Assembly (NCBI RefSeq): GCF_904528075.1 | Contig: NZ_LR882035.1 | Span: 806,001 to 870,000 of the forward strand | Source: Agreia sp. COWG | GTDB lineage: Bacteria > Actinomycetota > Actinomycetes > Actinomycetales > Microbacteriaceae | Reading direction: 5' to 3' | DNA length: 64,000 nt | Shown: one piece after another, positions 9,142-16,892 of the stretch | How positions within the stretch are numbered: position 1 is the stretch's first letter | Layout of the letters: each line of letters starts with the position of its first letter | The notes under the pieces: generated by a model | Told to the model about the DNA's origin: nothing | What the model saw: the letters and a program-made list of their open reading frames with translations, nothing else | Databases searched by the model: none | Position numbers and translations under genes: made by a program

Positions 9142-10209
9142 CTAGTTCGCGAGGGCAGGGGCTCCGCTGTCGATCCATTCGCACAGCCGGATGACGCCCT
9201 CGGACACCATGACCTGGGGATGCCAATCGAGGGCCGCCTCGGCTGCGTCGATCTCACAGCTCGCGCTACGCACATCGCCGTTGCGGAACTTGCCGTTGAT
9301 CTGCGGTGCCGGAGCTCCGTAGTGCGCCGCGATGAGGTTTGCCAGGCTCAGAATGCTGGTGCCCTCGCCGGAACCGATGTCGTACGCGTGCTCGTTCGCA
9401 CCGGAGTGCAGGGTGCCCTGTACCAGGGCGCGCGCCACATCGTCGATGAAGACGAAGTCGCGAATGATCTCGCCGTCTTCGTAGACCGGGATGACGTCGA
9501 GGGCCTTCGCCTTCTGGGCGAAGAACGACACGATACCGGTGTAGGGATTGCTGAGGGACTGTCCCGGTCCGTAGACGTTCTGTAGACGGAACAGCACAGG
9601 CGTGACGTTCATGGCCAAGCACCATGAGCGCAGAATATTCTCTTGGGCCAGTTTCGTGGAGCCGTACACGCTCGTCGGATTGGGCACGACCTTGGAAGAC
9701 TCGAACGGAGTGGCGGAGAGACCCTCGAAGTCCCACTGCCCGGCCTCCAACATCGCGTCGCTTCGCTGACCGGGGTAGGTGACCGTTCCGTCTTCATCAG
9801 ACCAGGCGCCCTCGCCGTAGACGGCCCTCGACGAGCTCAGCACGATCTTCTTCGGGATCGCGTCGTGTCGCACAAGGGCGTCGAGCATCTCGGTCGTGCC
9901 CACGACGTTGACCTTGGCGTGCCGGGTGGCCTCCGTGAGCGACTGGCCTGTGCCCGTCTCTGCGGCGAGGTGAATCACCGTATCGGGCTTCACCTCGGCG
10001 AGCAGCCTGTCCCAGTCCTCTGCAACGGTGACGTCACCAAGAAAGAACTCCACCCGGCTGTCGAGGTCGGCCGGGCGTTGGGCGGTCGGGTGGATCTGGG
10101 GGTGCAGATTGTCGATGGCGATGACGCGATCGAAGTGTTCGGGAAGATGCTTCGACAGCGCGCAGCCGATGAAGCCGGCACCTCCGGTCACGAGGCAGGT
10201 TGTGGGCAT
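9142..10209 (-). CDS. NAD-dependent epimerase (dTDP-rhamnose 4-epimerase/GalE-like)
   Basis: A 355-residue extended short-chain dehydrogenase with GGAGFIG at residues 9-15, the SSSRAVYG serine region near 125-132 and YxxxK at Y182/K186. A longer than usual insertion (about residues 133-178) precedes the catalytic tyrosine. The FRLQNVYGPGQSLSNPYTG segment resembles proteins annotated as dTDP-L-rhamnose 4-epimerases, but this cannot be separated from UDP-sugar epimerases by eye. AGGAG lies about 7 bases before the ATG. It is the last gene of the minus-strand polysaccharide cluster, 86 bases after the AlgX-like gene, and converges with wzt. It likely supplies an activated sugar. Confidence 0.85.
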   Translation of the reverse strand: MPTTCLVTGGAGFIGCALSKHLPEHFDRVIAIDNLHPQIHPTAQRPADLDSRVEFFLGDVTVAEDWDRLLAEVKPDTVIHLAAETGTGQSLTEATRHAKVNVVGTTEMLDALVRHDAIPKKIVLSSSRAVYGEGAWSDEDGTVTYPGQRSDAMLEAGQWDFEGLSATPFESSKVVPNPTSVYGSTKLAQENILRSWCLAMNVTPVLFRLQNVYGPGQSLSNPYTGIVSFFAQKAKALDVIPVYEDGEIIRDFVFIDDVARALVQGTLHSGANEHAYDIGSGEGTSILSLANLIAAHYGAPAPQINGKFRNGDVRSASCEIDAAEAALDWHPQVMVSEGVIRLCEWIDSGAPALAN

Positions 10210-10295
10210 AAGTTCAAAACTCCTAGACGGTGAATGTGGCTGAAAAGAGCGACAGGCTCACGTCAGTCCTCAGCCAGATTACTACGGGGCGAATT

Positions 10296-11495
10296 TCAGC
10301 CTGCGCTGGGTGGACCGAAGGCGAGGTAGCGTTCGGTCATGACGAACAGGGTCACATTCGTCGGGTGGGCGTCGAGGATTCCGGCGACATCCAGCGGGCG
10401 ATCGGGCGCGCCGACATTGTGGGAGTACATGACCGTGTGAGCAAAACTCTCTGTCATCAGAGGTGACAGCGATCCCGATGTCGAGTCACGGATCACGAGC
10501 AGGTTCAGATCGCTTTGAGCGCCGGTTGTCGTCGACTCGACAGGCAGCTCGGTCAGATCGATCACGTTGTCGCTTCGTGCGGGCACTTCGAGGCCCGAGG
10601 TGAGGGAGGTCACCGTCGTCGGTGCGTGCGGCTCCGCATACTCCGGGAAGGTCCAATCCGGGGTCGGCGATGCCACGACGCCTCGGTCGGCATACTCATT
10701 GTGATCGGGTGCTGCGGAGACGCCGGTGATCGGCGGCGCAGAGATCCCGGCCAGGCCTGGATCGTTCGCTCCGAGACACGTGGTGATGGCATCCCAGGCT
10801 ACGTAGCCCCCGTAGCCGGTCCAGTGGCTGTCCAGCGGTGAATACGTGTCGTTCTCGGCGGATGCTGCGCGGAGGGCGGCACGGGTGTCGATGAGCGGAA
10901 TCTCAGGGTGGGCGGCGAGAAGCCGGTCGAACGACACGGTTCCTCGCAGATCCTGGGCCCAGTCGGCCATCTTCTGCGGGTATACATCCCACTTCGCGGG
11001 GGCGATGACGACGTAGAACGAGCTGCCGCGCTCATTCGCCGTGGCCTTCAGCCCGGCGAAATACGATGCCCAGGCATCGGTTCCCGCTTGGTCGAGGCTG
11101 ACTCGTCCCATGGACTGGGACAGGTCGTTGATCTGGTAGTCGTTCCAGAAAGCCCACCCGTCTTTTCCGGGAATGTACAGGGGGTCGGCTCCCGCGACGG
11201 ATTTCTGGAACGTCGCTTCCGATTCGGCCGTGCGGGCCGGGTCGGCCCACGGTTCACCTGCCAACTTCTGGTCGACGCCTGGCGAGCACACCTCGGGGAG
11301 CGAACGCTCGAGCACCGAGGCGCCGGCGGGGGAGGCGACCGGTGTCTGGTGCTTGATCACGAACCCCACCCCACCCGCGAGGAGAACCGCGACGGTGAGG
11401 ATGGCGAGCGGAATGTATCGATACCAGACGAGAAGGCCCCGTCTGTTCAGAGGTGCCTGAGACGGCGGCATCACGCGCAGGCCGTCGTCGCTCAC
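10296..11495 (-). CDS. AlgX/SGNH hydrolase-like membrane-anchored O-acetylation protein
   Basis: A 399-residue protein with one N-terminal membrane segment (about residues 24-46) and a large external domain. Hallmarks of the AlgX/AlgJ group are GKDGWAFW at 110-117 and DSHWTGYGG at 222-230, plus a probable nucleophile region LLVIRDSTSGS near the C-terminus. In alginate systems these proteins transfer acetyl groups from a membrane acyltransferase onto the exported glycan. Here the start codon (GTG at 11495) overlaps the stop of an acyltransferase-3 gene by 4 bases, which strongly supports the same two-part arrangement. I infer O-acetylation of the polysaccharide outside the membrane; the glycan target is not shown by sequence. 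Confidence 0.8.
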   Translation of the reverse strand: MSDDGLRVMPPSQAPLNRRGLLVWYRYIPLAILTVAVLLAGGVGFVIKHQTPVASPAGASVLERSLPEVCSPGVDQKLAGEPWADPARTAESEATFQKSVAGADPLYIPGKDGWAFWNDYQINDLSQSMGRVSLDQAGTDAWASYFAGLKATANERGSSFYVVIAPAKWDVYPQKMADWAQDLRGTVSFDRLLAAHPEIPLIDTRAALRAASAENDTYSPLDSHWTGYGGYVAWDAITTCLGANDPGLAGISAPPITGVSAAPDHNEYADRGVVASPTPDWTFPEYAEPHAPTTVTSLTSGLEVPARSDNVIDLTELPVESTTTGAQSDLNLLVIRDSTSGSLSPLMTESFAHTVMYSHNVGAPDRPLDVAGILDAHPTNVTLFVMTERYLAFGPPSAG

Positions 11496-12748
11496 TTCGC
11501 CGCCTCCTTCGAACGGAGACCTCGGGCGAAATGCGAGGAGGAGAACCGCGGATTGACAAGGCGACGTTTGACGGCGTCGGACGCCGGCTTCAGCCGGTCG
11601 AGGGCACGCTCCAACGGCCGCGGCGTCCAATTCTTCAGAGACATGGCGGGTTTCTCGATGAGGTGCCAGCTGGCGTAGGCGAGGATGTGAACGACCACAA
11701 CCACGGACAGGTGATACACAAGCCAGCCACGATCCTGCAGATGGAAGAATGCCCCGAATTGCATCACCGGCCAAGCGAAGATGTAGATGCCATACGAGAG
11801 ATCTCCGAACTTCTCCCAGTTCTTGAGTTTCGTTGCACGGATGGCGATCCACATGAGGAAGTAGCAGAAGCCGTACTGGCCGTACACGTTCCACCCTCCG
11901 ACGTCGTACGTCACGAGTGCCACGGCTATGCCGAAGACGGCGAGCCGGTCATCTATCCGGATGCGATCGGACCACAGCGCAAAGAGCATCCCGAACGCGA
12001 ATGGGGCGAGGAACATGGCATTGAAGTAGTTGCCGAGCGCCGGATTGATGGTGCTCAGGTTGCCGATCCCCGACCACGTCATCGCATTCAGGAGAATGAT
12101 GGCGACAGCGACGGCGGATGCCAGGTACCGATGAGCGAAGAGACCGAACAGTCCCATGACACCCACCAGGATGTACGCCCGGAACTCGTACATGAGCGTC
12201 CACGCGGAACCGTTCCAGTCGTAGCCCCCGAGGGTCGCGAGAGGCAGGGATCCGCCCATCTCGGCGATGTTGCGTTGTCCCAGGCGGAGCCACATGTTGT
12301 TGACGAAATAGGTGAGAGGCGATTCGGTTCCCGCGTTCCAGAAACCGTCGATGCTTCCCGTCTCGTGGATCCAGGCGATGGGCGCCAGGACGAAACCCGT
12401 TGCGAGGAGCGCCACCCAGAAAGCGGGGAAGATGCGCAGACCACGTCGCCAGAAATACCTGAATATGGTCGACTTGCCCATTCGGCTCTTGGTGATCAGA
12501 AAGCCGGAGAAGAAGAAGAATCCCGCCACGGCCACGCCGCCGAGAGACTGCTCCGAACTGATCGTCGTTCCGAGGTCATGTCCTCCGTAGAAACCGCCGA
12601 GGGGGCCGGCGTGCGAGAAGATGACGAGGAATGCCATCAGCCAGCGGAGAAAGCCGATGCTGTTCGCTCGGGGGTCGAAGGCCTCTGCGAGCGTCGCCGG
12701 TCCGTCGGCGGCGAGCGGGGTGCTGCTAGCGGACACGTCGCCTCGCAA
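11492..12748 (-). CDS. Acyltransferase family 3 (OafA/YrhL-like) membrane protein
   Basis: About 418 residues with roughly ten predicted membrane helices. Typical acyltransferase-3 landmarks are FLRWLMAFLVIFSHAG near the N-terminus, where the histidine is the conserved catalytic candidate, GGVAVAGFFFFSGFLITKSR, and RYFWRRGLRIFPAFW. These proteins move acyl groups, usually acetyl, from the cytoplasm to surface sugars. The start is either the TTG at 12748 or the GTG at 12736; both overlap the end of the RgpF-like gene, and both lack a strong ribosome site. Its stop overlaps the GTG of the AlgX-like gene, so the pair is translationally coupled. No C-terminal SGNH domain is fused to it, which fits the separate partner protein next door. 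Confidence 0.9.
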   Translation of the reverse strand: MRGDVSASSTPLAADGPATLAEAFDPRANSIGFLRWLMAFLVIFSHAGPLGGFYGGHDLGTTISSEQSLGGVAVAGFFFFSGFLITKSRMGKSTIFRYFWRRGLRIFPAFWVALLATGFVLAPIAWIHETGSIDGFWNAGTESPLTYFVNNMWLRLGQRNIAEMGGSLPLATLGGYDWNGSAWTLMYEFRAYILVGVMGLFGLFAHRYLASAVAVAIILLNAMTWSGIGNLSTINPALGNYFNAMFLAPFAFGMLFALWSDRIRIDDRLAVFGIAVALVTYDVGGWNVYGQYGFCYFLMWIAIRATKLKNWEKFGDLSYGIYIFAWPVMQFGAFFHLQDRGWLVYHLSVVVVVHILAYASWHLIEKPAMSLKNWTPRPLERALDRLKPASDAVKRRLVNPRFSSSHFARGLRSKEAAK

Positions 12749-14582
12749 CTGCTCGTGCGCTGCGGAAGGCCGAACGAACCGCGTGGTACGCGGGCCGCAG
12801 GACCGTTCCTAACGCTGGACTGCGTCGGATGAACCTCTGCTTCAAAATCGACAGCGTCGGTTCTTCTGGCATAGGGGTGCTGAGAACGGCCACCTGCTCT
12901 TCCGCGGTGCCGGGGAGGTAATGCGATATGGCCTGCAGCTTGTACTCGAGGAACGAGTAGTAGATGCCCGCGAAACGGGTATTGAGGACCTCGCGCACAT
13001 GGAAACCGGAGTTGAGGGCCGCGTAGCTGGCGAGACGCTCGAGAACGTGAGAGAGCGAGCCGTCGCCGTACTGCTCCTCGTCGGGGAAGTCGGCATAGTC
13101 GTAACCGGCTGCTGTGATGGACCGGAGTGCGGCCGGTCGCGCCATGAACATGCTTCCGTATGGGGACAGCGGCGTGGACTGGTCGAACGGCACGGTGATA
13201 CCGAGTCGTTTCGCGACACGTCGTGCCATGTCGCGATTGCCGAACCATGCGTGCCCCAGCGTGGGGTACCCCATATGGATGACGGGCGGGAACACCATTC
13301 CCAGTGACGCGTGCTGTTGGAACAGGTGCAGAACGTTGGCGGTGTAGCCGGGTGAGGACAGCAGATTCTCGAAGAGGTGTCTCTTGAAGAGCGTTCCCAC
13401 GTTGTAGTCGTCCTGCAGGCTCTTCTTCGAGTGCAATTTGACGATCAGGTCGTAGTCGTCGTTCTCGATCACGTCTCTGCAGCCGACGAAGAACGCCGAG
13501 ATGTCGCGGCCCGCGTTGCTTGCGACCACCCGTACGTCGCCGATGCGGCCTCGCGCGGCCAGCGACTGCTCGATGGCCGCCTTCTTGGTCTCATCAGACG
13601 TGGTAATGATCAGGTCGAAGCCGTCGGGCAGCGTCTCGAAGCGGTCGACCATCTCGTCGACCATCGACTCATAGAAGATGTGGGCCACGGCCGCGACCTT
13701 CAGCGGCTTGCTCGCGTCGTATCCGAGGTCTTGTTCGGGCAGAACCTCGAGCAGAGAGAAGTTGGTCTTGAGGATCCGCGGCTGCGTCGAGCGGACCACA
13801 TTCGAGAAGATCAGATCGATCGGGTAGCCCCGCGCCTCGACGACGTCCAGGATGTCCTTGCCGAGAATCCCCTTGCGATCCAGGTAGAGGGGGTCGTGGA
13901 AGAATATGCGGCGCTTCAGGATCGGGCAGCCGTCACGGAGGATGATTTCCGCGTTGTCGAAGATCGGGTGAAGCGAGGGGTAGTCGGCCTCGGGGTACGC
14001 GACGTCGAATGTGTAGCCCAGACCGCTGAAGTGGGGGGTGAAGTAGGCCTCGTGGCGGTCGATCGACTCGTCATACGAAGTGATGACCGGCATGTCCGCC
14101 CAGTAGTTCCGGAACGCGTCCGTCGTGAAGAGGGAGCGGCGAACGGCAATCCAATGCGATTGGATGTGTCGCGGCATGCTGCCGACACCCGTCCGTGGGT
14201 GGGGGACGACCTCTCCGTGCTCGGTGACACCCCAGAAGTCCAGCGGTCGCGCATCCATCTCCGCGAAGAGGGGGTCGAAGCTTCCGATCGGTCCGAAAAA
14301 CGTGTAGTTCATGAGGATCAACTCGTCGAATTGCGAGAGTCGTTCGCTTCCGAATCGTTCGAGGGCCTCTTTGTAGGCTCCCACGTCGAAGCCGACGTTC
14401 TCACGCTCCCACACGTCGTCGGCGAACTGCTCGAGCTTCAGCCTGCTCTCTGGCTGCAGAGGCGAATTGGAGATCACGACGATGTGCTCGCTATGCCTTT
14501 TCAGCTGTTCGAGCTTGTAGGAAACGTAATCGTCTACTTGACCCTGGGGGTCGTAGAACATGTAGAAGACGATACGTCTCAT
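12726..14582 (-). CDS. RgpF-like rhamnan/rhamnose-glucose polysaccharide assembly protein
   Basis: A 618-residue protein of the rhamnan synthesis F family (PF05045 type). It has two related halves. The first carries NVGFDVGAYKEAL, ILMNYTFFGP and LDFWGVTEHGE; the second carries NAGRDISAFFVGCRDVI and DLIVKLHSKKS. RgpF proteins act in side-chain addition or assembly of rhamnose-rich wall polysaccharides in streptococci. The C-terminal 40 residues are arginine-rich. ATG at 14582 begins MRRIVFYMFYDPQGQ, a typical start for the family. It lies 96 bases after the GT2 gene and overlaps the acyltransferase gene, so it is part of the minus-strand operon. This is among the best indications that the polymer contains rhamnose. 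Confidence 0.88.
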   Translation of the reverse strand: MRRIVFYMFYDPQGQVDDYVSYKLEQLKRHSEHIVVISNSPLQPESRLKLEQFADDVWERENVGFDVGAYKEALERFGSERLSQFDELILMNYTFFGPIGSFDPLFAEMDARPLDFWGVTEHGEVVPHPRTGVGSMPRHIQSHWIAVRRSLFTTDAFRNYWADMPVITSYDESIDRHEAYFTPHFSGLGYTFDVAYPEADYPSLHPIFDNAEIILRDGCPILKRRIFFHDPLYLDRKGILGKDILDVVEARGYPIDLIFSNVVRSTQPRILKTNFSLLEVLPEQDLGYDASKPLKVAAVAHIFYESMVDEMVDRFETLPDGFDLIITTSDETKKAAIEQSLAARGRIGDVRVVASNAGRDISAFFVGCRDVIENDDYDLIVKLHSKKSLQDDYNVGTLFKRHLFENLLSSPGYTANVLHLFQQHASLGMVFPPVIHMGYPTLGHAWFGNRDMARRVAKRLGITVPFDQSTPLSPYGSMFMARPAALRSITAAGYDYADFPDEEQYGDGSLSHVLERLASYAALNSGFHVREVLNTRFAGIYYSFLEYKLQAISHYLPGTAEEQVAVLSTPMPEEPTLSILKQRFIRRSPALGTVLRPAYHAVRSAFRSARAVARRRVR

Positions 14583-14678
14583 GAGAGTAGATGTGCTTTC
14601 GATCGGTGAATGGTCCCGAGTAAGGATAACCGGACGCGCTGAGCGGGGCTGGCGACGAATGCACCAGACCGGTCAGCG

Positions 14679-15758
14679 TCAGTCGCCCAGACGGCGCGAC
14701 CGTATTCGGAATCGATTGCCAATACCCTCGATGAGCCGGCGGTGCAGCGGCGCGGCCGTCATATGTGCATGCAGCTCGGACAATTCCGCCGCCATGAGGC
14801 TCACGCTCTCGGTGAGCGATTCCACGTCGCGTCGGGCCTTATCCAACTCGGAGAGAAGGCTGGCGTGTACGACCTCGATGTGCTCGGTGTGTGCTTCGTT
14901 CGCGAGGTGGATGACTCGAGACTGCTCGCCGCGGGCATCGGTGGCCTTGGTGTCGAGCTGACGAAAGAGCTCGCCGGTGAGCAGCAACGGACCCAGCTCG
15001 TATCCCGCCGTGATGCTCTCGCGCAGATACCGGTCCCGTATCCGCAGGTTGTATCTCTGGTGGTTGATGGCGTCGGCCACGATGCTATTGCCCTCGTCGC
15101 CCGTGGACGTTTCGCGGTGGTGCCAGTAGGCGAGGGGCTCGCCATCGATGAATCCGACCGTGTACCTGCTCACGAGCCTGAGTGTGAAGTCCCAGTCGGC
15201 CAAGACCGGAAGAGAGCGATCGAAGGCGCCGACCGCGGCGAAGACCGATCGTCGGATCAGAAGCGCGATCGGCGGGATGTAGTTCTGTTTCAGTATCTCG
15301 AGGAAAGACACCGTGTTGAGGCCTGATGCGAGGATCTGCCTGCTCACCTCGGAGATCGACCCGTCGGCCACCTCCTCGAAGATGAGCTCGGTGCGCACGG
15401 CCACTGCGGAGTCCTCGGGATGGGTGTCGAGGTGGCGGACGGTCTCTTCGAGGAACCTCGGGTGCCAGGTGTCGTCATCGTCGTGAAGAATGAAGTAGTC
15501 GCTGTCGGCGGCCGCGATCGCGGCATCCATCGCCCCCCATCGCCCCTGGGGCGACTCGTTGTGCACGACGATCACCCGATCGGCGATGTCGCCACCGACG
15601 GTTCGCACGAGCTCATCGACCGGTTCGCGTTCGGCAGAGTCGTTGACGATCACCAGGATGAAATCCTGCAGGGTCTGGCCGACGATGCTGCCCAATGCCC
15701 TCTCGAGCATGACCGGTCGATTTCGCGTTCGCGTGACGATGGCTACCTTGGCGTTCAC
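14679..15758 (-). CDS. Glycosyltransferase family 2 with C-terminal coiled coil
   Basis: A 359-residue GT-A enzyme. VAIVTRTRNRP opens the fold, VNDSAE binds nucleotide, LHDDDDTWHPRFL is a textbook metal-binding region near residues 92-105, and ADWDFTLRL marks the acceptor side. Residues from about 275 (TKATDARGEQSRVIH to SLMAAELSELHAHM) look helical and heptad-like, possibly for pairing with itself or another enzyme of the locus. The GTG at 15758 starts the protein. It is the first gene of the minus-strand operon ending at 9142 and is divergent from the RgpF-like gene at 15914 across a 155-base promoter region. Confidence 0.87.
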   Translation of the reverse strand: MNAKVAIVTRTRNRPVMLERALGSIVGQTLQDFILVIVNDSAEREPVDELVRTVGGDIADRVIVVHNESPQGRWGAMDAAIAAADSDYFILHDDDDTWHPRFLEETVRHLDTHPEDSAVAVRTELIFEEVADGSISEVSRQILASGLNTVSFLEILKQNYIPPIALLIRRSVFAAVGAFDRSLPVLADWDFTLRLVSRYTVGFIDGEPLAYWHHRETSTGDEGNSIVADAINHQRYNLRIRDRYLRESITAGYELGPLLLTGELFRQLDTKATDARGEQSRVIHLANEAHTEHIEVVHASLLSELDKARRDVESLTESVSLMAAELSELHAHMTAAPLHRRLIEGIGNRFRIRSRRLGD

Positions 15759-15879
15759 AAAAAGACTTCTCTCGGGTGGGGATCAACTGCCCCGACTCTA
15801 GACCACACGATGTTGGCGGCACGATGGCCACGCCCCGCCGTCCGCGATGAGCGCAGACCGCGGGATGCCGCGCCCACGG

Positions 15880-15885
15880 TATCCT
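15880..15885 (+). promoter_or_regulatory. Candidate -10 box TATCCT upstream of RgpF-like gene
   Basis: TATCCT is followed 28 bases later by the TTG start codon, with a strong GGGGAGGTGAGG ribosome site between them. It is the third copy of this hexamer at gene starts in the polysaccharide locus. Confidence 0.38.
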
Positions 15886-15913
15886 CGGTCAGGACCTGAA
15901 GGGGAGGTGAGGT

Positions 15914-16876
15914 TTGCCGAATCCCGAGCAAACTCCTGATGAGCGCAGAGATCGGCTGCGAGCTGCTCGTCGTCGCCGCGCAGCGCCGTTCTTTCGTCTC
16001 ATGGCGCCGCGGCGGGCTGTCGAGCACCGTCTGAGGCGACTCTCGGCCGACCTCAGGCTCGGGTCGAGGCCGCGTGACGCCCTCACCCACATACTTCCTC
16101 TTGTCGAGACCTATGGCGACCCCGCGGTGCTCGGGCGCACCGACCGCATCGCCGTCATCGCCGGTTACGTGGCCACCCCCCACCTGTCACGCTCCCTCGT
16201 CACGCTGGTCGAGCAATTCGAGGAGAACGGCTACGTGGTGGTGGTCGTGCTCGCGTCTGCGACGCCGGACCGACCGATCTGGCCCGAGGGGCGAACGGCA
16301 CCATCACTCATCGTGACCAAACCCAACGTGGGCTACGATTTCGGCTCCTGGGCGACCGCCCTTCACCTCTATCCGCACATCGCTGAAGCCCGCCACGTGA
16401 TCTTGTGCAACGACAGTCTGCTTGGTCCGTTCGCCTCGCTCGCTCCGATGATCCATGACTTCGAGAATTCGTGGAGCGACGTGTGGGGTGCGACGGATAC
16501 GACGGAATTCACCCCGCATCTGCAGAGCTACCTTCTGGGGTTCACGGGCGGTGTGCTTCGACATCCCGCGGTGCTGTCGTTCTGGCGTCACATCAGGGAC
16601 ATCGCTGACAAGGACGCGATCGTCGTGCGCTATGAGATCGGCCTGAGCCGCCTTCTCGAGCGGGAGGGATTCGTGAGCGTTCCCTGGTTTCGGAGCGAGG
16701 ACATCGTTCCGGAGGGAGGGAACCCGACGACGATCGGCGGCTCACGCCTCCTTGAGGCCGGCTTTCCCTTCGTCAAAAGAATCCTGATGGACAACCCCGA
16801 TGTCTTTCCGGACTGCGCCCGGGCCCGACACGTGGTGGCGCTGCAGTACTCGCAAGATGTCGATCAGTGGCGCTAG
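15914..16876 (+). CDS. Single-domain RgpF-like protein
   Basis: A 320-residue protein related to one half of the 618-residue RgpF-like neighbour. It shares NVGYDFGSWATAL, ILCNDSLLGP and SDVWGATDTTEF with NVGFDVGAY, LMNYTFFGP and LDFWGVTEH of that protein, in the same order. The first 50 residues are strongly basic (RRDRLRAARRRRAAP). The start is a TTG with an excellent ribosome site (GGGGAGGTGAGG), which favours it over later codons. It stands alone on the plus strand, divergent from the main minus operon and convergent with the CWB2 lysozyme-like gene. A role in wall rhamnan assembly or side-chain transfer is inferred from the family; no catalytic mechanism is established here. Confidence 0.8.
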   Translation: MPNPEQTPDERRDRLRAARRRRAAPFFRLMAPRRAVEHRLRRLSADLRLGSRPRDALTHILPLVETYGDPAVLGRTDRIAVIAGYVATPHLSRSLVTLVEQFEENGYVVVVVLASATPDRPIWPEGRTAPSLIVTKPNVGYDFGSWATALHLYPHIAEARHVILCNDSLLGPFASLAPMIHDFENSWSDVWGATDTTEFTPHLQSYLLGFTGGVLRHPAVLSFWRHIRDIADKDAIVVRYEIGLSRLLEREGFVSVPWFRSEDIVPEGGNPTTIGGSRLLEAGFPFVKRILMDNPDVFPDCARARHVVALQYSQDVDQWR

Positions 16877-16892
16877 CGGGCCGCGCCGCCGT

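Noticed and set aside
11453..12832. 459-codon plus-strand frame over the acyltransferase gene
   Set aside because: The minus strand encodes a clear acyltransferase with correct helices; the plus frame is a charged, low-complexity shadow.
13377..14609. 410-codon plus-strand frame over the RgpF-like gene
   Set aside because: Composition is dominated by Val/Asp/Arg/Glu as in complement frames, and the minus strand carries the conserved family motifs.
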